In this document: positions 23,303-31,884 of the stretch, piece by piece
Position numbering within the stretch: the stretch's first letter is position 1
How the letters are laid out: each line of letters begins with the position of its first letter
Position numbers and translations under genes: made by a program
Source: Gallionella sp.
GTDB lineage: Bacteria > Pseudomonadota > Gammaproteobacteria > Burkholderiales > Gallionellaceae
Reading direction: 5' to 3'
NCBI GenBank assembly: GCA_025350405.1
Contig: JANXXX010000062.1
Span: forward strand, 1-39,772
DNA length: 39,772 bases
Notes under the pieces: generated by a model
Databases searched by the model: none
What the model saw: only the letters and a program-made list of their open reading frames with translations
Told to the model about the DNA's origin: nothing

Positions 23303-24976
23303 TTATCCCTGCTCTTTTGCCCAGTGGTCTTTAAGCGTGACGGTGCGATTGAAGACAGGCTTTCCGGGGCGGTGGTCGCGACGGTCGGTACAGAAATAGC
23401 CAAGCCGCTCGAACTGGTAGCGGGTTTCCGGTATGGCATCCTTCACGCAGGCTTCCACCCAGCCTCGTGTTGTGACAAGAGAATCGGGATTGAGGTAAGT
23501 GCAAAAGTCGATGGTTTTATCCGCGTCCGGTTCCGGCACGGTGAACAGCCGGTCATACAAACGGATCTCGGCAGGCAGTGCGTGTGTGCAGGACAACCAG
23601 TGGATCACGCCCTTAACCTTGCGCCCTACCGGATTCTTTCCCAGTGTTTCAGCGTCTATTGAACAGCGCAACTCGATCACGTTGCCAGCTGCATCCTTGA
23701 TAACCTCATCGCAGCGCATGATGTAGGAATAACGCAACCGCACTTCGCCCCCTACGGTAAGACGTTGCCAACCCGCTGGCGGGGACTCGCTGAAGTCATC
23801 CGCCTCGATCCAGATATCCTTGTTGAACGGCACGAGCCGTGCTCCGAATTCCGGGTGCTGCGGATGAAAGCCTGCTTCGCGCGACTCGGTTTGACCTGCC
23901 ACAAAATTTGTTATCACTACTTTTAACGGATTGACGATCGCCATCACGCGCGGCGCACGAGCTTCGAGATCCTCGCGAATAGCGGATTCCAGCACGGCCA
24001 TGTCCACGGTGTTGTCGCTCTTGGAAATACCGATACGTTTGGCGAATTCTCGTATGCCTTCCGGCGTGTAGCCGCGTCGCCTCATGCCCTGAATCGTCGG
24101 CATACGCGGATCATCCCAGCCGCTCACATGCTTCTCATTGACCAATTGCAACAACTTGCGCTTGCTGGTGATGGTGTAATGCAACTCCAGCCGCGAAAAC
24201 TCATATTGGCGCGGATGACAGGGGATGGTGATATTGTCCAGCACCCAGTCGTACAGCGGGCGATGATCCTCAAATTCCAGCGTGCACAGCGAATGCGTGA
24301 TGCCTTCCAGCGCGTCGGAAATGCAATGGGTGTAATCGTACATCGGATAGATGCACCACTTGTCGCCGGTGCGAATATGATGCACGCGACGGATGCGGTA
24401 AATCGCCGGATCGCGCATATTGATGTTGCCACTGGCCATGTCAATCTTCGCACGCAACACGCGGCTGCCGTCGGCAAATTCTCCGCCACGCATGCGTGCG
24501 AACAGACCCAGATTCTCCGCCACGCTGCGTTCGCGATACGGGCTGTTCTTGCCCGCGCGCGTCAACGTGCCACGATACTCGCGCATCTGTTCGGGCGTGA
24601 GATCGTCCACATACGCCAATCCCTTCTGGATCAACTCGACCGCGTATTGATACAGCTGCTCGAAATAATCCGAGGCCCAGCGCACCTCGCCGTCCCACTG
24701 AAAACCCAGCCAGCGCACATCGTCCTGGATGGATTGCGCATATTCCTCGCTTTCCTTTTCCGGGTTGGTGTCATCAAAGCGCAGGTTGCACTTGCCTTGA
24801 TAATCCTGCGCCAAACCGAAATTCAGGCAAATGGATTTGGCGTGGCCGACATGCAAGTAACCATTGGGTTCGGGCGGAAAGCGCGTGACGATGCTGCGGT
24901 GTTTGCCACTGGCCAGATCAGCATCGATAATTGTACGGATGAAGTTGGAGATGACGGGTAGTGGCGCGCTGCTCAT
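23303..24976 (-). CDS. glnS: Glutaminyl-tRNA synthetase
   Basis: A 557-residue class I aminoacyl-tRNA synthetase that charges tRNA-Gln. The N-terminal Rossmann domain carries the HIGH-type motif as [14 protein letters not shown] (about 34-47), and a KMSKS-type motif appears as [11 protein letters not shown] (about 267-277). The two C-terminal beta-barrel domains include the anticodon-binding part ([20 protein letters not shown]). Length agrees with bacterial GlnRS. It is transcribed alone, divergent from the envelope TPR gene. Having GlnRS means direct glutaminylation, typical of beta- and gammaproteobacteria. Confidence 0.97.
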   Translation of the reverse strand: MSSAPLPVISNFIRTIIDADLASGKHRSIVTRFPPEPNGYLHVGHAKSICLNFGLAQDYQGKCNLRFDDTNPEKESEEYAQSIQDDVRWLGFQWDGEVRWASDYFEQLYQYAVELIQKGLAYVDDLTPEQMREYRGTLTRAGKNSPYRERSVAENLGLFARMRGGEFADGSRVLRAKIDMASGNINMRDPAIYRIRRVHHIRTGDKWCIYPMYDYTHCISDALEGITHSLCTLEFEDHRPLYDWVLDNITIPCHPRQYEFSRLELHYTITSKRKLLQLVNEKHVSGWDDPRMPTIQGMRRRGYTPEGIREFAKRIGISKSDNTVDMAVLESAIREDLEARAPRVMAIVNPLKVVITNFVAGQTESREAGFHPQHPEFGARLVPFNKDIWIEADDFSESPPAGWQRLTVGGEVRLRYSYIMRCDEVIKDAAGNVIELRCSIDAETLGKNPVGRKVKGVIHWLSCTHALPAEIRLYDRLFTVPEPDADKTIDFCTYLNPDSLVTTRGWVEACVKDAIPETRYQFERLGYFCTDRRDHRPGKPVFNRTVTLKDHWAKEQG

Positions 24977-25188
24977 GTTGGGTTATTCCCGATGCTATGT
25001 AAGGTTAACGATTCAGGGCGGGGATTTTACCCGAAAACCGAGTCGCCTCTGATAGACGTAAATTGGGCAGACATAAACTGTGAAAATGTGCGGGTTATTT
25101 GGTAGAATCCGTCGCGATTCAAATAATTCCGCGCGTCCGAAACGACTCGTGCGCGCTTGCAACACGTCATTCTGGAACTGAAACAACG

Positions 25189-26202
25189 ATGAATATACTT
25201 TTCTGTTTTAACCGCCATGCACTGCTGTTCGCCGGGGCCTTGCTGATGTGTGCCAGCCTCGGTGCGCATGCCGACGACATTGAAGATGCCAATAAGCTGT
25301 TTAAACAAGGCCAGCACGGCCAGGCGTTGGACAAGGTAAATGGCTATCTCGCCAACAAGCCGAAAGACGCGCAAGCGCGATTTCTTAAGGGGCTGATTCT
25401 CACCGAACAAGGCAAGACCGCAGATGCCACCAAAATATTTTCGGCTTTGACCGATGACTATCCGGAATTGCCCGAGCCGTATAACAATCTTGCCGTGCTA
25501 TATGCCAGCCAGGGTCAATACGACAAAGCCAAGCAGTTGCTGGAACGAGCGATAAGTACCCACCCCAGTTATGCTACCGCGCACGAGAACCTTGGTGACA
25601 TCTACGCCAAGATGGCCAGCCAGGCATATGATCGCGCTTTGCAACTGGATCATGGCAACACGACGACACAGACCAAGCTGGCAATGATACAAAATCTGTT
25701 TGCAGACGGCTCGCGCAATAATGAGTCCACTGCACGCAACACCCCGGCACCGTTCAAAGCCGAAGAACCTGCACCAACAATTATTGCCAGCGCGAAGCAT
25801 GCGCAGACAGTGCCTGCTGTAATGGCAAGCAAAACGGACTCTAACACTCCCCTCAAAAAAGACGGCAACAAGGAGGCTTTGGCCGCAGTCAAGGCTTGGG
25901 CCGCCGCGTGGTCGGCCAAGAATGCCGATAAGTACCTGTCATTTTATGCGGATGATTTTAAAACCCCGGGCGGTGAAACTCGCGCAACTTGGGAAGCCGC
26001 GCGAAGAGAGCGCATCAGCAAGCCAAAAAGCATCCAGATCAGCCTCGGCAATATGACTATGCAATCAATCGACGGGGATCATGCTGCGGTGAAGTTCCGC
26101 CAGACGTATCGTGCCAGCCACCTGAAAACTTCCGGCAATAAAACCTTGCTGATGGTGAGATCCGGTGACAAATGGCTGATTCAGGAAGAGCGCTCCAAGT
26201 AA
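25189..26202 (+). CDS. Secreted TPR protein with NTF2/SnoaL-like C-terminal domain
   Basis: A 337-residue exported protein. A signal peptide spans about 1-26 from the ATG at 25189 (hydrophobic, ending AHA-DD). It is followed by three to four TPR repeats (about 28-165; for example PYNNLAVLYASQGQYDKAKQLLERAI), a low-complexity linker (165-235) and a C-terminal domain (about 235-337) beginning VKAWAAAWSAKNADKYLSFY. That C-terminal domain resembles NTF2/SnoaL-like cone folds and is clearly related to the C-terminal domain of the next gene's product. An upstream in-frame ATG at 25099 would precede the signal peptide by 30 residues and is unlikely. It probably binds partners in the periplasm in connection with cell-wall crosslinking. 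The gap to the next gene is two bases. Confidence 0.75.
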   Translation: MNILFCFNRHALLFAGALLMCASLGAHADDIEDANKLFKQGQHGQALDKVNGYLANKPKDAQARFLKGLILTEQGKTADATKIFSALTDDYPELPEPYNNLAVLYASQGQYDKAKQLLERAISTHPSYATAHENLGDIYAKMASQAYDRALQLDHGNTTTQTKLAMIQNLFADGSRNNESTARNTPAPFKAEEPAPTIIASAKHAQTVPAVMASKTDSNTPLKKDGNKEALAAVKAWAAAWSAKNADKYLSFYADDFKTPGGETRATWEAARRERISKPKSIQISLGNMTMQSIDGDHAAVKFRQTYRASHLKTSGNKTLLMVRSGDKWLIQEERSK

Positions 26203-26204
26203 CC

Positions 26205-27374
26205 ATGCTGAAACCGGCACTGATTTTCTCGTTGCTATGCAACTTGTCGCCAAGCATAGTGCATGCTGAACCGGATTCGTCCGGTACCGAAGCGCGGTTG
26301 GTGAAGAGCCTGCAAGCCATCAATAACAATCGCCTCGACATCGCGCTCAACGAGGTGGACGATTTGCTGCGCGTCAACCCAAATTTCAAACTGGCACAAT
26401 TAGTCAAAGGCGATTTGCTGATGGCGCATGCCGGCGTGATCGATAATTTCGGCAGCGCGGCAAAAGCCCCAAAAGACAAGATTGAAGACCTGCGCGACGA
26501 GGCGCGAGTGCGTCTGCAGCGCGTATTATCACAATCGGATACCAGGCTCAGGCCGCGCTTCTTATGGCAAATGGATGCCCAGCAGAAGTACGCTTTGGTA
26601 GTCGATACCAGTCGCTCCACACTATTCGTTTATGAAAACGTGGATGGCGAACCGCGCTATGTCACGGACTTCTACGTCACGATAGGCAAGCTCGGCACCG
26701 AAAAATTTTCCTCAGGTGATCAGCGCACCCCGATAGGCGTGTATTTCGTAAAAACAGAAGTACCCAAAAAACAGCTTGCCGATATGTATGGCGACGGTGC
26801 TTACCCGCTCAGCTATCCGAACGAATGGGATCGCAGAAACAACCGTGCCGGCAGCGGGATCTGGCTGCACGGCACACCCAGCGGCACTTATAGCCGTCCA
26901 CCGCGCGCCAGCAACGGCTGCGTGGTATTGGCAAATGACGACCTGAACAGGCTCGCTCCCTATCTGCACGTCGGTGTCACTCCAGTCATCATCGCCAACC
27001 AGATGGACTGGGGCAACGAGCAAGATCAGCTCGAGCGTGCAAGCCTGCTGCAAGAAATCGAGCAATGGCGCCAAGATTGGGCCAGCCTCGACACCGATGC
27101 TTACCTCAAACATTACGCGCGCAATTTCTCCAGCAACAACATGGATTACTCAACATGGGCGAAACAAAAGCAGGAGGTGAATGGATCGAAGACGTGGATC
27201 AAGGTCAGCCTGTCGAATGTCAGCCTCTTCACCTACCCGGAACAGCCCAATATGGTGGTGGTCAATTTCGAACAGGATTACGGCAGCAGCAACCTGTCCA
27301 ACCGCATGAAGAAGCGTCAATACTGGATCAAGCAAAACAATCACTGGCAAATTATTTACGAAGGAGCCGCATAA
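26205..27374 (+). CDS. L,D-transpeptidase (YkuD domain) with C-terminal NTF2-like domain
   Basis: A 389-residue exported enzyme. A signal peptide spans about 1-21 (cleavage near VHA-EP). Next come a TPR-like helical region (30-115), the YkuD catalytic domain (about 130-265) and a C-terminal domain homologous to that of the preceding protein (about 280-389). The catalytic set is His222 (WLHGTP) and Cys239 (SNGCVVL). Such enzymes form 3-3 crosslinks in peptidoglycan or attach proteins to it. The start ATG at 26205 lies two bases after the previous stop. Two codons separate its C-terminus from the next gene's ATG at 27376, so the three genes form one operon. The layout resembles the YafK/YnhG-like group found in proteobacteria. 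Activity likely; in vivo substrate unknown. Confidence 0.85.
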   Translation: MLKPALIFSLLCNLSPSIVHAEPDSSGTEARLVKSLQAINNNRLDIALNEVDDLLRVNPNFKLAQLVKGDLLMAHAGVIDNFGSAAKAPKDKIEDLRDEARVRLQRVLSQSDTRLRPRFLWQMDAQQKYALVVDTSRSTLFVYENVDGEPRYVTDFYVTIGKLGTEKFSSGDQRTPIGVYFVKTEVPKKQLADMYGDGAYPLSYPNEWDRRNNRAGSGIWLHGTPSGTYSRPPRASNGCVVLANDDLNRLAPYLHVGVTPVIIANQMDWGNEQDQLERASLLQEIEQWRQDWASLDTDAYLKHYARNFSSNNMDYSTWAKQKQEVNGSKTWIKVSLSNVSLFTYPEQPNMVVVNFEQDYGSSNLSNRMKKRQYWIKQNNHWQIIYEGAA

Positions 27375-27375
27375 C

Positions 27376-27987
27376 ATGAAACATCTATCTTCCGCACTGT
27401 TTGCACTGCTGCTGTGCTGCACGATGCAATCTTCCCATTCTGCAACCCAGGATAACAAAACAACCCCGGACAACAAATCAATACAGGACAACAAAACCAT
27501 GGTCAAACTGCACACCAACAAAGGCATTATCACCCTGCAACTGGACGCTGAAAAGGCTCCCAACACCGTCAAGAATTTCCTCGAGTACGTGAACAGCGGT
27601 TTTTACAGCAACACTATCTTTCATCGCGTGATCAGCAACTTCATGATCCAGGGCGGCGGTTTTGAACCCGGCATGAAACAAAAGAAAGCCAATGCTCCGA
27701 TCAAGAACGAAGCGGCAAACGGATTGAAGAATGACAACTACACCATCGCGATGGCGCGTACCGGTGACCCGCATTCAGCTACCGGGCAGTTCTTTATCAA
27801 CGTCAAGAATAATAATTTTCTCAACTATCCCGGACAGGATGGCTGGGGCTACTGCGTGTTCGGCAAAGTGGTGGAAGGCAAAGAAGTCGTTGATGCGATA
27901 CGTGATGTGAAAACGGCCACCCGCTCCGGTTTTCAGGATGTGCCGCTGGAGGATGTCATCATCACCAGCGCAGAAGTTGTTAAGTAA
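27376..27987 (+). CDS. Exported cyclophilin-type peptidyl-prolyl cis-trans isomerase
   Basis: A 203-residue protein. A signal peptide (1-22) is joined by a short linker carrying three DNK repeats to a full PpiB-like cyclophilin starting at about residue 42 ([11 protein letters not shown]). The domain shows [13 protein letters not shown] (residues about 77-89), the active-site Arg in FHR, and GQFFINV. It catalyses proline isomerisation, here predicted in the periplasm or outer membrane. The native cytoplasmic start Met is retained inside, suggesting that a secretory leader was added to a cytosolic-type enzyme. It follows the L,D-transpeptidase gene directly and precedes lpxH; E. coli has ppiB next to lpxH, so the order is conserved. 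A strong terminator follows. Confidence 0.9.
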   Translation: MKHLSSALFALLLCCTMQSSHSATQDNKTTPDNKSIQDNKTMVKLHTNKGIITLQLDAEKAPNTVKNFLEYVNSGFYSNTIFHRVISNFMIQGGGFEPGMKQKKANAPIKNEAANGLKNDNYTIAMARTGDPHSATGQFFINVKNNNFLNYPGQDGWGYCVFGKVVEGKEVVDAIRDVKTATRSGFQDVPLEDVIITSAEVVK

Positions 27988-27994
27988 TCCAAAC

Positions 27995-28019
27995 AACGGC
28001 GCATCCAGCGCCGTTTTTT
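27995..28019 (+). terminator. Rho-independent terminator after the cyclophilin gene
   Basis: AACGGCGC (27995-28002), loop ATCCA, GCGCCGTT (28008-28015) and a six-T run ending at 28019. The next base begins the ATG of lpxH, so the terminator occupies the entire leader of that gene. Confidence 0.85.
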
Positions 28020-28742
28020 ATGCCCAACACCCTGTTCATCTCCGATCTGCATCTCAGTTTGGACCATCTGCACAGCATGGCGGCTTTCCAACGCTTCAGC
28101 GTCATGCTCGCACCGCAGGCCGAAGCGCTGTATATCCTCGGAGACCTGTTTGAATACTGGGCGGGTGACGATGATCGGCACGATCCGTTTCACGCTCGGG
28201 TAGTCAACGCTCTGCATGGCCTGGCAGCGCATGGCGTTAAAATCTATTTGATGCACGGCAACCGCGACCTGCTGATGGGCGATGCGCTTGCCCAAGCTGC
28301 CGGGGCAACCTTGCTGGACGACCCGACCCTGCTCGACCTATATGGCACGCCGACGCTAATTTCCCACGGCGACAAACTATGCACCGATGATGTCGAGTAC
28401 CAGAAATTTCGCGCGCAGGTACATGACGCAACGTTCCAGAAAAACTTCCTTGCCCAGCCGCTCGTGGCACGCAAGGCCTACATAGAACAACTGCGCGAGC
28501 ACAGCACTGCTGCCAAGCAGAGCAAAGACAGTGCAATCATGGACGTCAACAACGATGCAGTTGCTGCGCTGCTGCGCGAACATCGCTATCCGCGCCTGAT
28601 CCACGGCCACACCCACCGCCCCAAACGCCATGAGCATGTGGTGGATGGGCATAGATGCGAACGCTGGGTGCTAAGCGACTGGGATCAACAAGTCTCTGCA
28701 TTGCGCTGCGATGAGCAGGGATGCAGGACGATCAGTTTTTGA
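28020..28742 (+). CDS. lpxH: UDP-2,3-diacylglucosamine diphosphatase
   Basis: A 240-residue metallophosphoesterase of lipid A synthesis that hydrolyses UDP-diacylglucosamine to lipid X and UMP at the inner membrane surface. Metal-binding motifs are SDLHL (about 8-12), GDLFEYWAGDD (about 41-51), HGNRD (about 79-83) and HGHTHRP (about 197-203). The SDLHL motif lies only seven residues from the first Met, so the start is fixed at 28020. This start follows the T-run of a terminator with no Shine-Dalgarno sequence. Expression must therefore use read-through, coupling or a leaderless message. The 3' end overlaps the convergent nuclease gene by 11 bp. Confidence 0.93.
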   Translation: MPNTLFISDLHLSLDHLHSMAAFQRFSVMLAPQAEALYILGDLFEYWAGDDDRHDPFHARVVNALHGLAAHGVKIYLMHGNRDLLMGDALAQAAGATLLDDPTLLDLYGTPTLISHGDKLCTDDVEYQKFRAQVHDATFQKNFLAQPLVARKAYIEQLREHSTAAKQSKDSAIMDVNNDAVAALLREHRYPRLIHGHTHRPKRHEHVVDGHRCERWVLSDWDQQVSALRCDEQGCRTISF

Positions 28743-29454
28743 TTTTTGTCTGCGGTGCGCACAAATTTTCGCACGGCGTGCCGTCGCCATCGCCGTCCAG
28801 CGCTTTAACGCCGCACCGTGCCAGGTAGAACCTGGCCTCTTCGCATGAGGACATCTCGGAACAATGCTTTTTGCTGCCGCAGCTAGGGTCATGCAAAGCC
28901 GTTTTGGCATGAGTGGCAGCAGATGAAGCGGTTGCATTGGTCTGGGCAGAAACAGTGCTGGGGTGTTGCTTGCGCCACTCCCAGGGCGGGGTTGGGTTGC
29001 TCTGCGCCCACAAGCCGCGCGGTACCTGCATAGCCTCGTGCTGCAAAGCGATCAAAGCCTTGTTGCTGTGGAAGTTGGAATATTCCCACGCCAAGCCGCG
29101 GCGGATCTGCTCGGCATTCACATCCAGCCCATCCAGGCTGAGGTGAGCGACCAGTCGCCCGTATTGATCGACTGCCTGGCTGACCACCTTCACTTGTTTG
29201 CCCAACACCATACCGGACAACGATAGTTTGGAAGTTTCACCGAAAGTCTGCGCTTTTTCCGGCGCGTCGATTTCGGCCAAACGGATTTTGACCAGTCCAC
29301 TCGCGCGCTTGATTAATACCGTGTCGCCGTCCAGCACGGCAATCACCTTGGCGGTAAATTCCTGTCCTGAGCCTGGTCGAAGGGCCTCGCCGTGCGCCCA
29401 TCCACTCGCACACAGCAGCGCTGCACAAACCAGTCGTGCGACAAGGTAGTTCAT
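28732..29454 (-). CDS. Exported thermonuclease-like protein with excalibur domain
   Basis: A 240-residue protein. A signal peptide (about 1-22, cleavage near AHG) is followed by a staphylococcal-nuclease domain (about 30-155) with VLDGDTVLI, RLAEIDAPE and YGRLVAHL. A Ser/Thr/Ala-rich linker leads to a C-terminal excalibur calcium-binding motif (about 205-232, LDGDGDGTPCE with flanking Cys pairs). It is probably an extracellular or periplasmic DNase/RNase. The ATG at 29454 overlaps the pgpA stop by four bases (ATGA), making it the last gene of the long minus-strand cluster. A copy of a common palindromic-repeat sequence is embedded just after the signal peptide (29364-29385). Nuclease fold is sure; target inferred. 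Confidence 0.88.
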   Translation of the reverse strand: MNYLVARLVCAALLCASGWAHGEALRPGSGQEFTAKVIAVLDGDTVLIKRASGLVKIRLAEIDAPEKAQTFGETSKLSLSGMVLGKQVKVVSQAVDQYGRLVAHLSLDGLDVNAEQIRRGLAWEYSNFHSNKALIALQHEAMQVPRGLWAQSNPTPPWEWRKQHPSTVSAQTNATASSAATHAKTALHDPSCGSKKHCSEMSSCEEARFYLARCGVKALDGDGDGTPCENLCAPQTKIKN

Positions 29455-29966
29455 ATCAGGACGCTCCTGACCAAGGCCATGCACAGCAAGGTATAACCGG
29501 CAGCCAGCAAATCGTCGAACATCACGCCGAGACCACCGTGCCAGTTACTGTCGAAGTATCGTATCGGTGGCGGTTTGTAGATATCGAAAAAACGGAACAG
29601 CACAAAGGCTAGCAAATACCAATACCAGCCGGGCGGGGTAAAAAATAATACCAGCAGGAAAGACACGATCTCGTCCCACACGATGCCGCCGTAATCGGCT
29701 ACGCCCAAAGCCTTGCCGGTCATGTTGCACACCTGTACACCGAGAGCGAACGCCAGAATCAAAAACAGCATGAACATCTCGTTCGACAGCAGCGGCGCGA
29801 TCAGACTATACAACGGGAACGCGGCCAAAGTGCCGAACGTGCCGGGCGCTTTGCGCGCCAGACCGCTGCCGAAACCGAAGGAAATAAAATGCGCGGGATG
29901 GCTGAGCAAAAATCGCCAGCCGGGTTGAACTAATAATTCCTGGGGCAATTCATCGGAAATGGTCAT
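29451..29966 (-). CDS. pgpA: Phosphatidylglycerophosphatase A
   Basis: A 171-residue inner-membrane enzyme that dephosphorylates phosphatidylglycerol phosphate to phosphatidylglycerol. The cytoplasmic-side motif [15 protein letters not shown] (about 34-48) and the [12 protein letters not shown] block (about 92-103) with [11 protein letters not shown] (about 126-136) are characteristic. There are about four membrane segments. The start ATG at 29966 lies inside the 3' end of thiL (17-bp overlap); an upstream frame start would give an unlikely N-terminus. It overlaps the nuclease gene by four bases. The nusB-thiL-pgpA order is conserved in proteobacteria. Confidence 0.95.
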   Translation of the reverse strand: MTISDELPQELLVQPGWRFLLSHPAHFISFGFGSGLARKAPGTFGTLAAFPLYSLIAPLLSNEMFMLFLILAFALGVQVCNMTGKALGVADYGGIVWDEIVSFLLVLFFTPPGWYWYLLAFVLFRFFDIYKPPPIRYFDSNWHGGLGVMFDDLLAAGYTLLCMALVRSVLI

Positions 29967-30903
29967 AGCCGCTGTTTTCCAGTTTGAGTGGTTTACCAGT
30001 CGCATCGTGCACGATACAGCCCTGCCCTGCAACTATTTCCCCGACACAGGTCAACGGCAGGTCGAGTTTTGCACTGATGCGCAACACCTCGGCATGGCGC
30101 GCGGCAGGTGCGGTAAAACATAATTCATAGTCGTCGCCACCGGCCAGTACACATTGAATGCCCAGCGGTTGACCGAGATTTTTACTGGCTGACAATGAGA
30201 CCGGCAATCTCATCAGATCGATATGTGCGCCCACTTCAGAAGCATCGAGTATATGGCCGAGATCGGCAAGCAGGCCATCGGAAATATCGATCGCGCAATT
30301 GGCCAGCCCGCGCAGGGCCAAACCCAGCGCAACGCGCGGCTGCGGCTGAAGCAATGCCTGTGCGCAAAGCGCAAATTCAGCGTCGGACAACACAGTACGT
30401 CCTTGCAGATGTGCCAAGGCCAGCGCAGCATCGCCCAATCGACCTGACACCCAGAGTTCATCGCCCACTTGTGCGCCGCTGCGCAGCAAGGCCCCGCCTT
30501 GTGGAATCTCGCCCATGATCGTCACGCACATATTCAGCGGTCCGCGTGTCGTGTCCCCGCCGATGAGTTCCACGCCATGCTGATCGGCCAATGCAAAAAA
30601 TCCCGCGCTGAATTTTTCTAGCCAGGCTTCATCTGCATTCGGCAGCGAGATCGCCAGTGTCGCCCAGCGTGGTACCGCGCCCATCGCCGCCATGTCGGAC
30701 AGGTTCACAGCCAGCGTCTTGTGGCCCAACAGGAAAGGATCGGCGTCCGGCAAAAAATGCGTGCCGCTCACCAGCATGTCGGTGGATACCGCCAACTCCA
30801 TGCCGGGTGATATGCGCAGCAATGCAGCATCATCGCCCACACCCAGCTCAGCGCCCGGTGTGGCGCGAGTAAAGTAGCGGCGAATCAGGTCGAATTCTGT
30901 CAT
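29950..30903 (-). CDS. thiL: Thiamine-monophosphate kinase
   Basis: A 317-residue cytoplasmic enzyme that phosphorylates thiamine monophosphate to thiamine diphosphate, the active cofactor. Motifs of the PurM/AIR-synthase-like fold are present: GVGDDAALL (about 22-30), the DML-SGTHF segment near 42-50, [13 protein letters not shown] (about 63-75), GGDTTRG (about 114-120) and ISDGLLADL (about 209-217). Length is normal. It follows nusB by 15 bp and overlaps pgpA at its end. No thiamine riboswitch is visible, consistent with expression as part of the housekeeping cluster. Confidence 0.96.
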   Translation of the reverse strand: MTEFDLIRRYFTRATPGAELGVGDDAALLRISPGMELAVSTDMLVSGTHFLPDADPFLLGHKTLAVNLSDMAAMGAVPRWATLAISLPNADEAWLEKFSAGFFALADQHGVELIGGDTTRGPLNMCVTIMGEIPQGGALLRSGAQVGDELWVSGRLGDAALALAHLQGRTVLSDAEFALCAQALLQPQPRVALGLALRGLANCAIDISDGLLADLGHILDASEVGAHIDLMRLPVSLSASKNLGQPLGIQCVLAGGDDYELCFTAPAARHAEVLRISAKLDLPLTCVGEIVAGQGCIVHDATGKPLKLENSGYDHFR

Positions 30904-30918
30904 GCGGAGCTATCCGCT

Positions 30919-31392
30919 CTAAGAGGCGTGCTTTGAGAATTCCGGCGCGCGCAATTGTGGCGCAAGTTTATCGAGCACGCCGTTGACGAATTTATGGCCG
31001 TCGGTTCCGCCAAAGGTCTTGGTGAGTTCAACAGCTTCGTTGATGACGACTTTGTAGGGCACTTCGATGTGCTGCGCCAATTCAAACGTACCCAGCAGCA
31101 GCACCGCAAATTCCACCGGGCTGAGTTCGGCTAGCGGCCGGTCGAGGTGCGGGGAAATCAATGCCTCGATGTCGGCATGCTGACTCAATGCACCGCGCAG
31201 CAATTTTGAAAACAATTCCTTGTCGTAACGGCCCAGGTTTTTTTCTGCATGTATCTGCTTTTCAATTTTGCTTTCATCACCTGCCGTGATGCGCCATTGA
31301 TAGATGCCCTGCAGGGCAAGTTCGCGGGCGCGATGGCGCGGGCTTTTGTTCGGGGCTTTTTTAACTTCGCCGGTGCTATCGTCTTTACTCAT
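30919..31392 (-). CDS. nusB: Transcription antitermination factor NusB
   Basis: A 157-residue all-helical RNA-binding protein that joins NusE, NusA and NusG at boxA in rRNA leader transcripts. The N-terminal Arg/Lys-rich region (PRHRARELALQGIYQWR, about 18-34) and the C-terminal block YKVVINEAVELTKTFGG (about 110-126) are diagnostic. The ATG at 31392 begins two bases after the ribH stop; a GTG at 31398 would overlap it. NusB follows ribH in many proteobacteria, matching here. The first 17 residues are a charged extension. Confidence 0.96.
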   Translation of the reverse strand: MSKDDSTGEVKKAPNKSPRHRARELALQGIYQWRITAGDESKIEKQIHAEKNLGRYDKELFSKLLRGALSQHADIEALISPHLDRPLAELSPVEFAVLLLGTFELAQHIEVPYKVVINEAVELTKTFGGTDGHKFVNGVLDKLAPQLRAPEFSKHAS

Positions 31393-31394
31393 AC

Positions 31395-31847
31395 TCACGT
31401 CAAGCCTCGCAGCAAGTTGACCATCTCGATCGCCACCAGCGCGGCCTCGCCGCCTTTGACGTGCATGCGTTCTATCGCCTGCTCGTCGGTATCGGTGGTC
31501 AGTATCGCATTGGCGACGGGTATGCCGGTATGCAGTTGCACCTCACCTACGCAGCGTGCCGATTCGTTGGCCACCACCTCGAAATGATAAGTATCGCCGC
31601 GTATCACCGCGCCCAGCGCGATCAGCGCGTCGAACTTGCCGCTCTGCGCCATGCGTTGCAGCACCAGCGGGATTTCCAGTGCACCCGGCACGGTTGCAAG
31701 CATGATGTCATCGTCACGCACGCCCTGTTTAACCAATTGCGCCCGGCATGCGCCCAACAAACCTTCGCATACCTCGGTATTGAAGCGGCTTTGCACGATG
31801 CCGATACGCAGGTCGCGTCCATTAATGTTTTTTTCGATTTCTTTCAT
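31395..31847 (-). CDS. ribH: 6,7-dimethyl-8-ribityllumazine synthase
   Basis: A 150-residue enzyme of riboflavin synthesis, condensing the ArP pyrimidine with dihydroxybutanone phosphate; the family assembles as pentamers or icosahedra. Visible motifs are SRFN near residue 20, VPGALEIP (about 55-62), [16 protein letters not shown] (about 78-93, with the catalytic His) and [13 protein letters not shown] (about 110-122). AGGGG precedes the ATG at 31847; the longer open frame upstream overlaps ribBA and is not used. It sits between ribBA and nusB. Confidence 0.96.
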   Translation of the reverse strand: MKEIEKNINGRDLRIGIVQSRFNTEVCEGLLGACRAQLVKQGVRDDDIMLATVPGALEIPLVLQRMAQSGKFDALIALGAVIRGDTYHFEVVANESARCVGEVQLHTGIPVANAILTTDTDEQAIERMHVKGGEAALVAIEMVNLLRGLT

Positions 31848-31884
31848 GTCAACCCCTGTAATTTTTACAATCCGGAAATTCCTA

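Noticed and set aside
24128-24961. 277-codon frame antisense to glnS
   Set aside because: Shadow of glutaminyl-tRNA synthetase in high-GC DNA.
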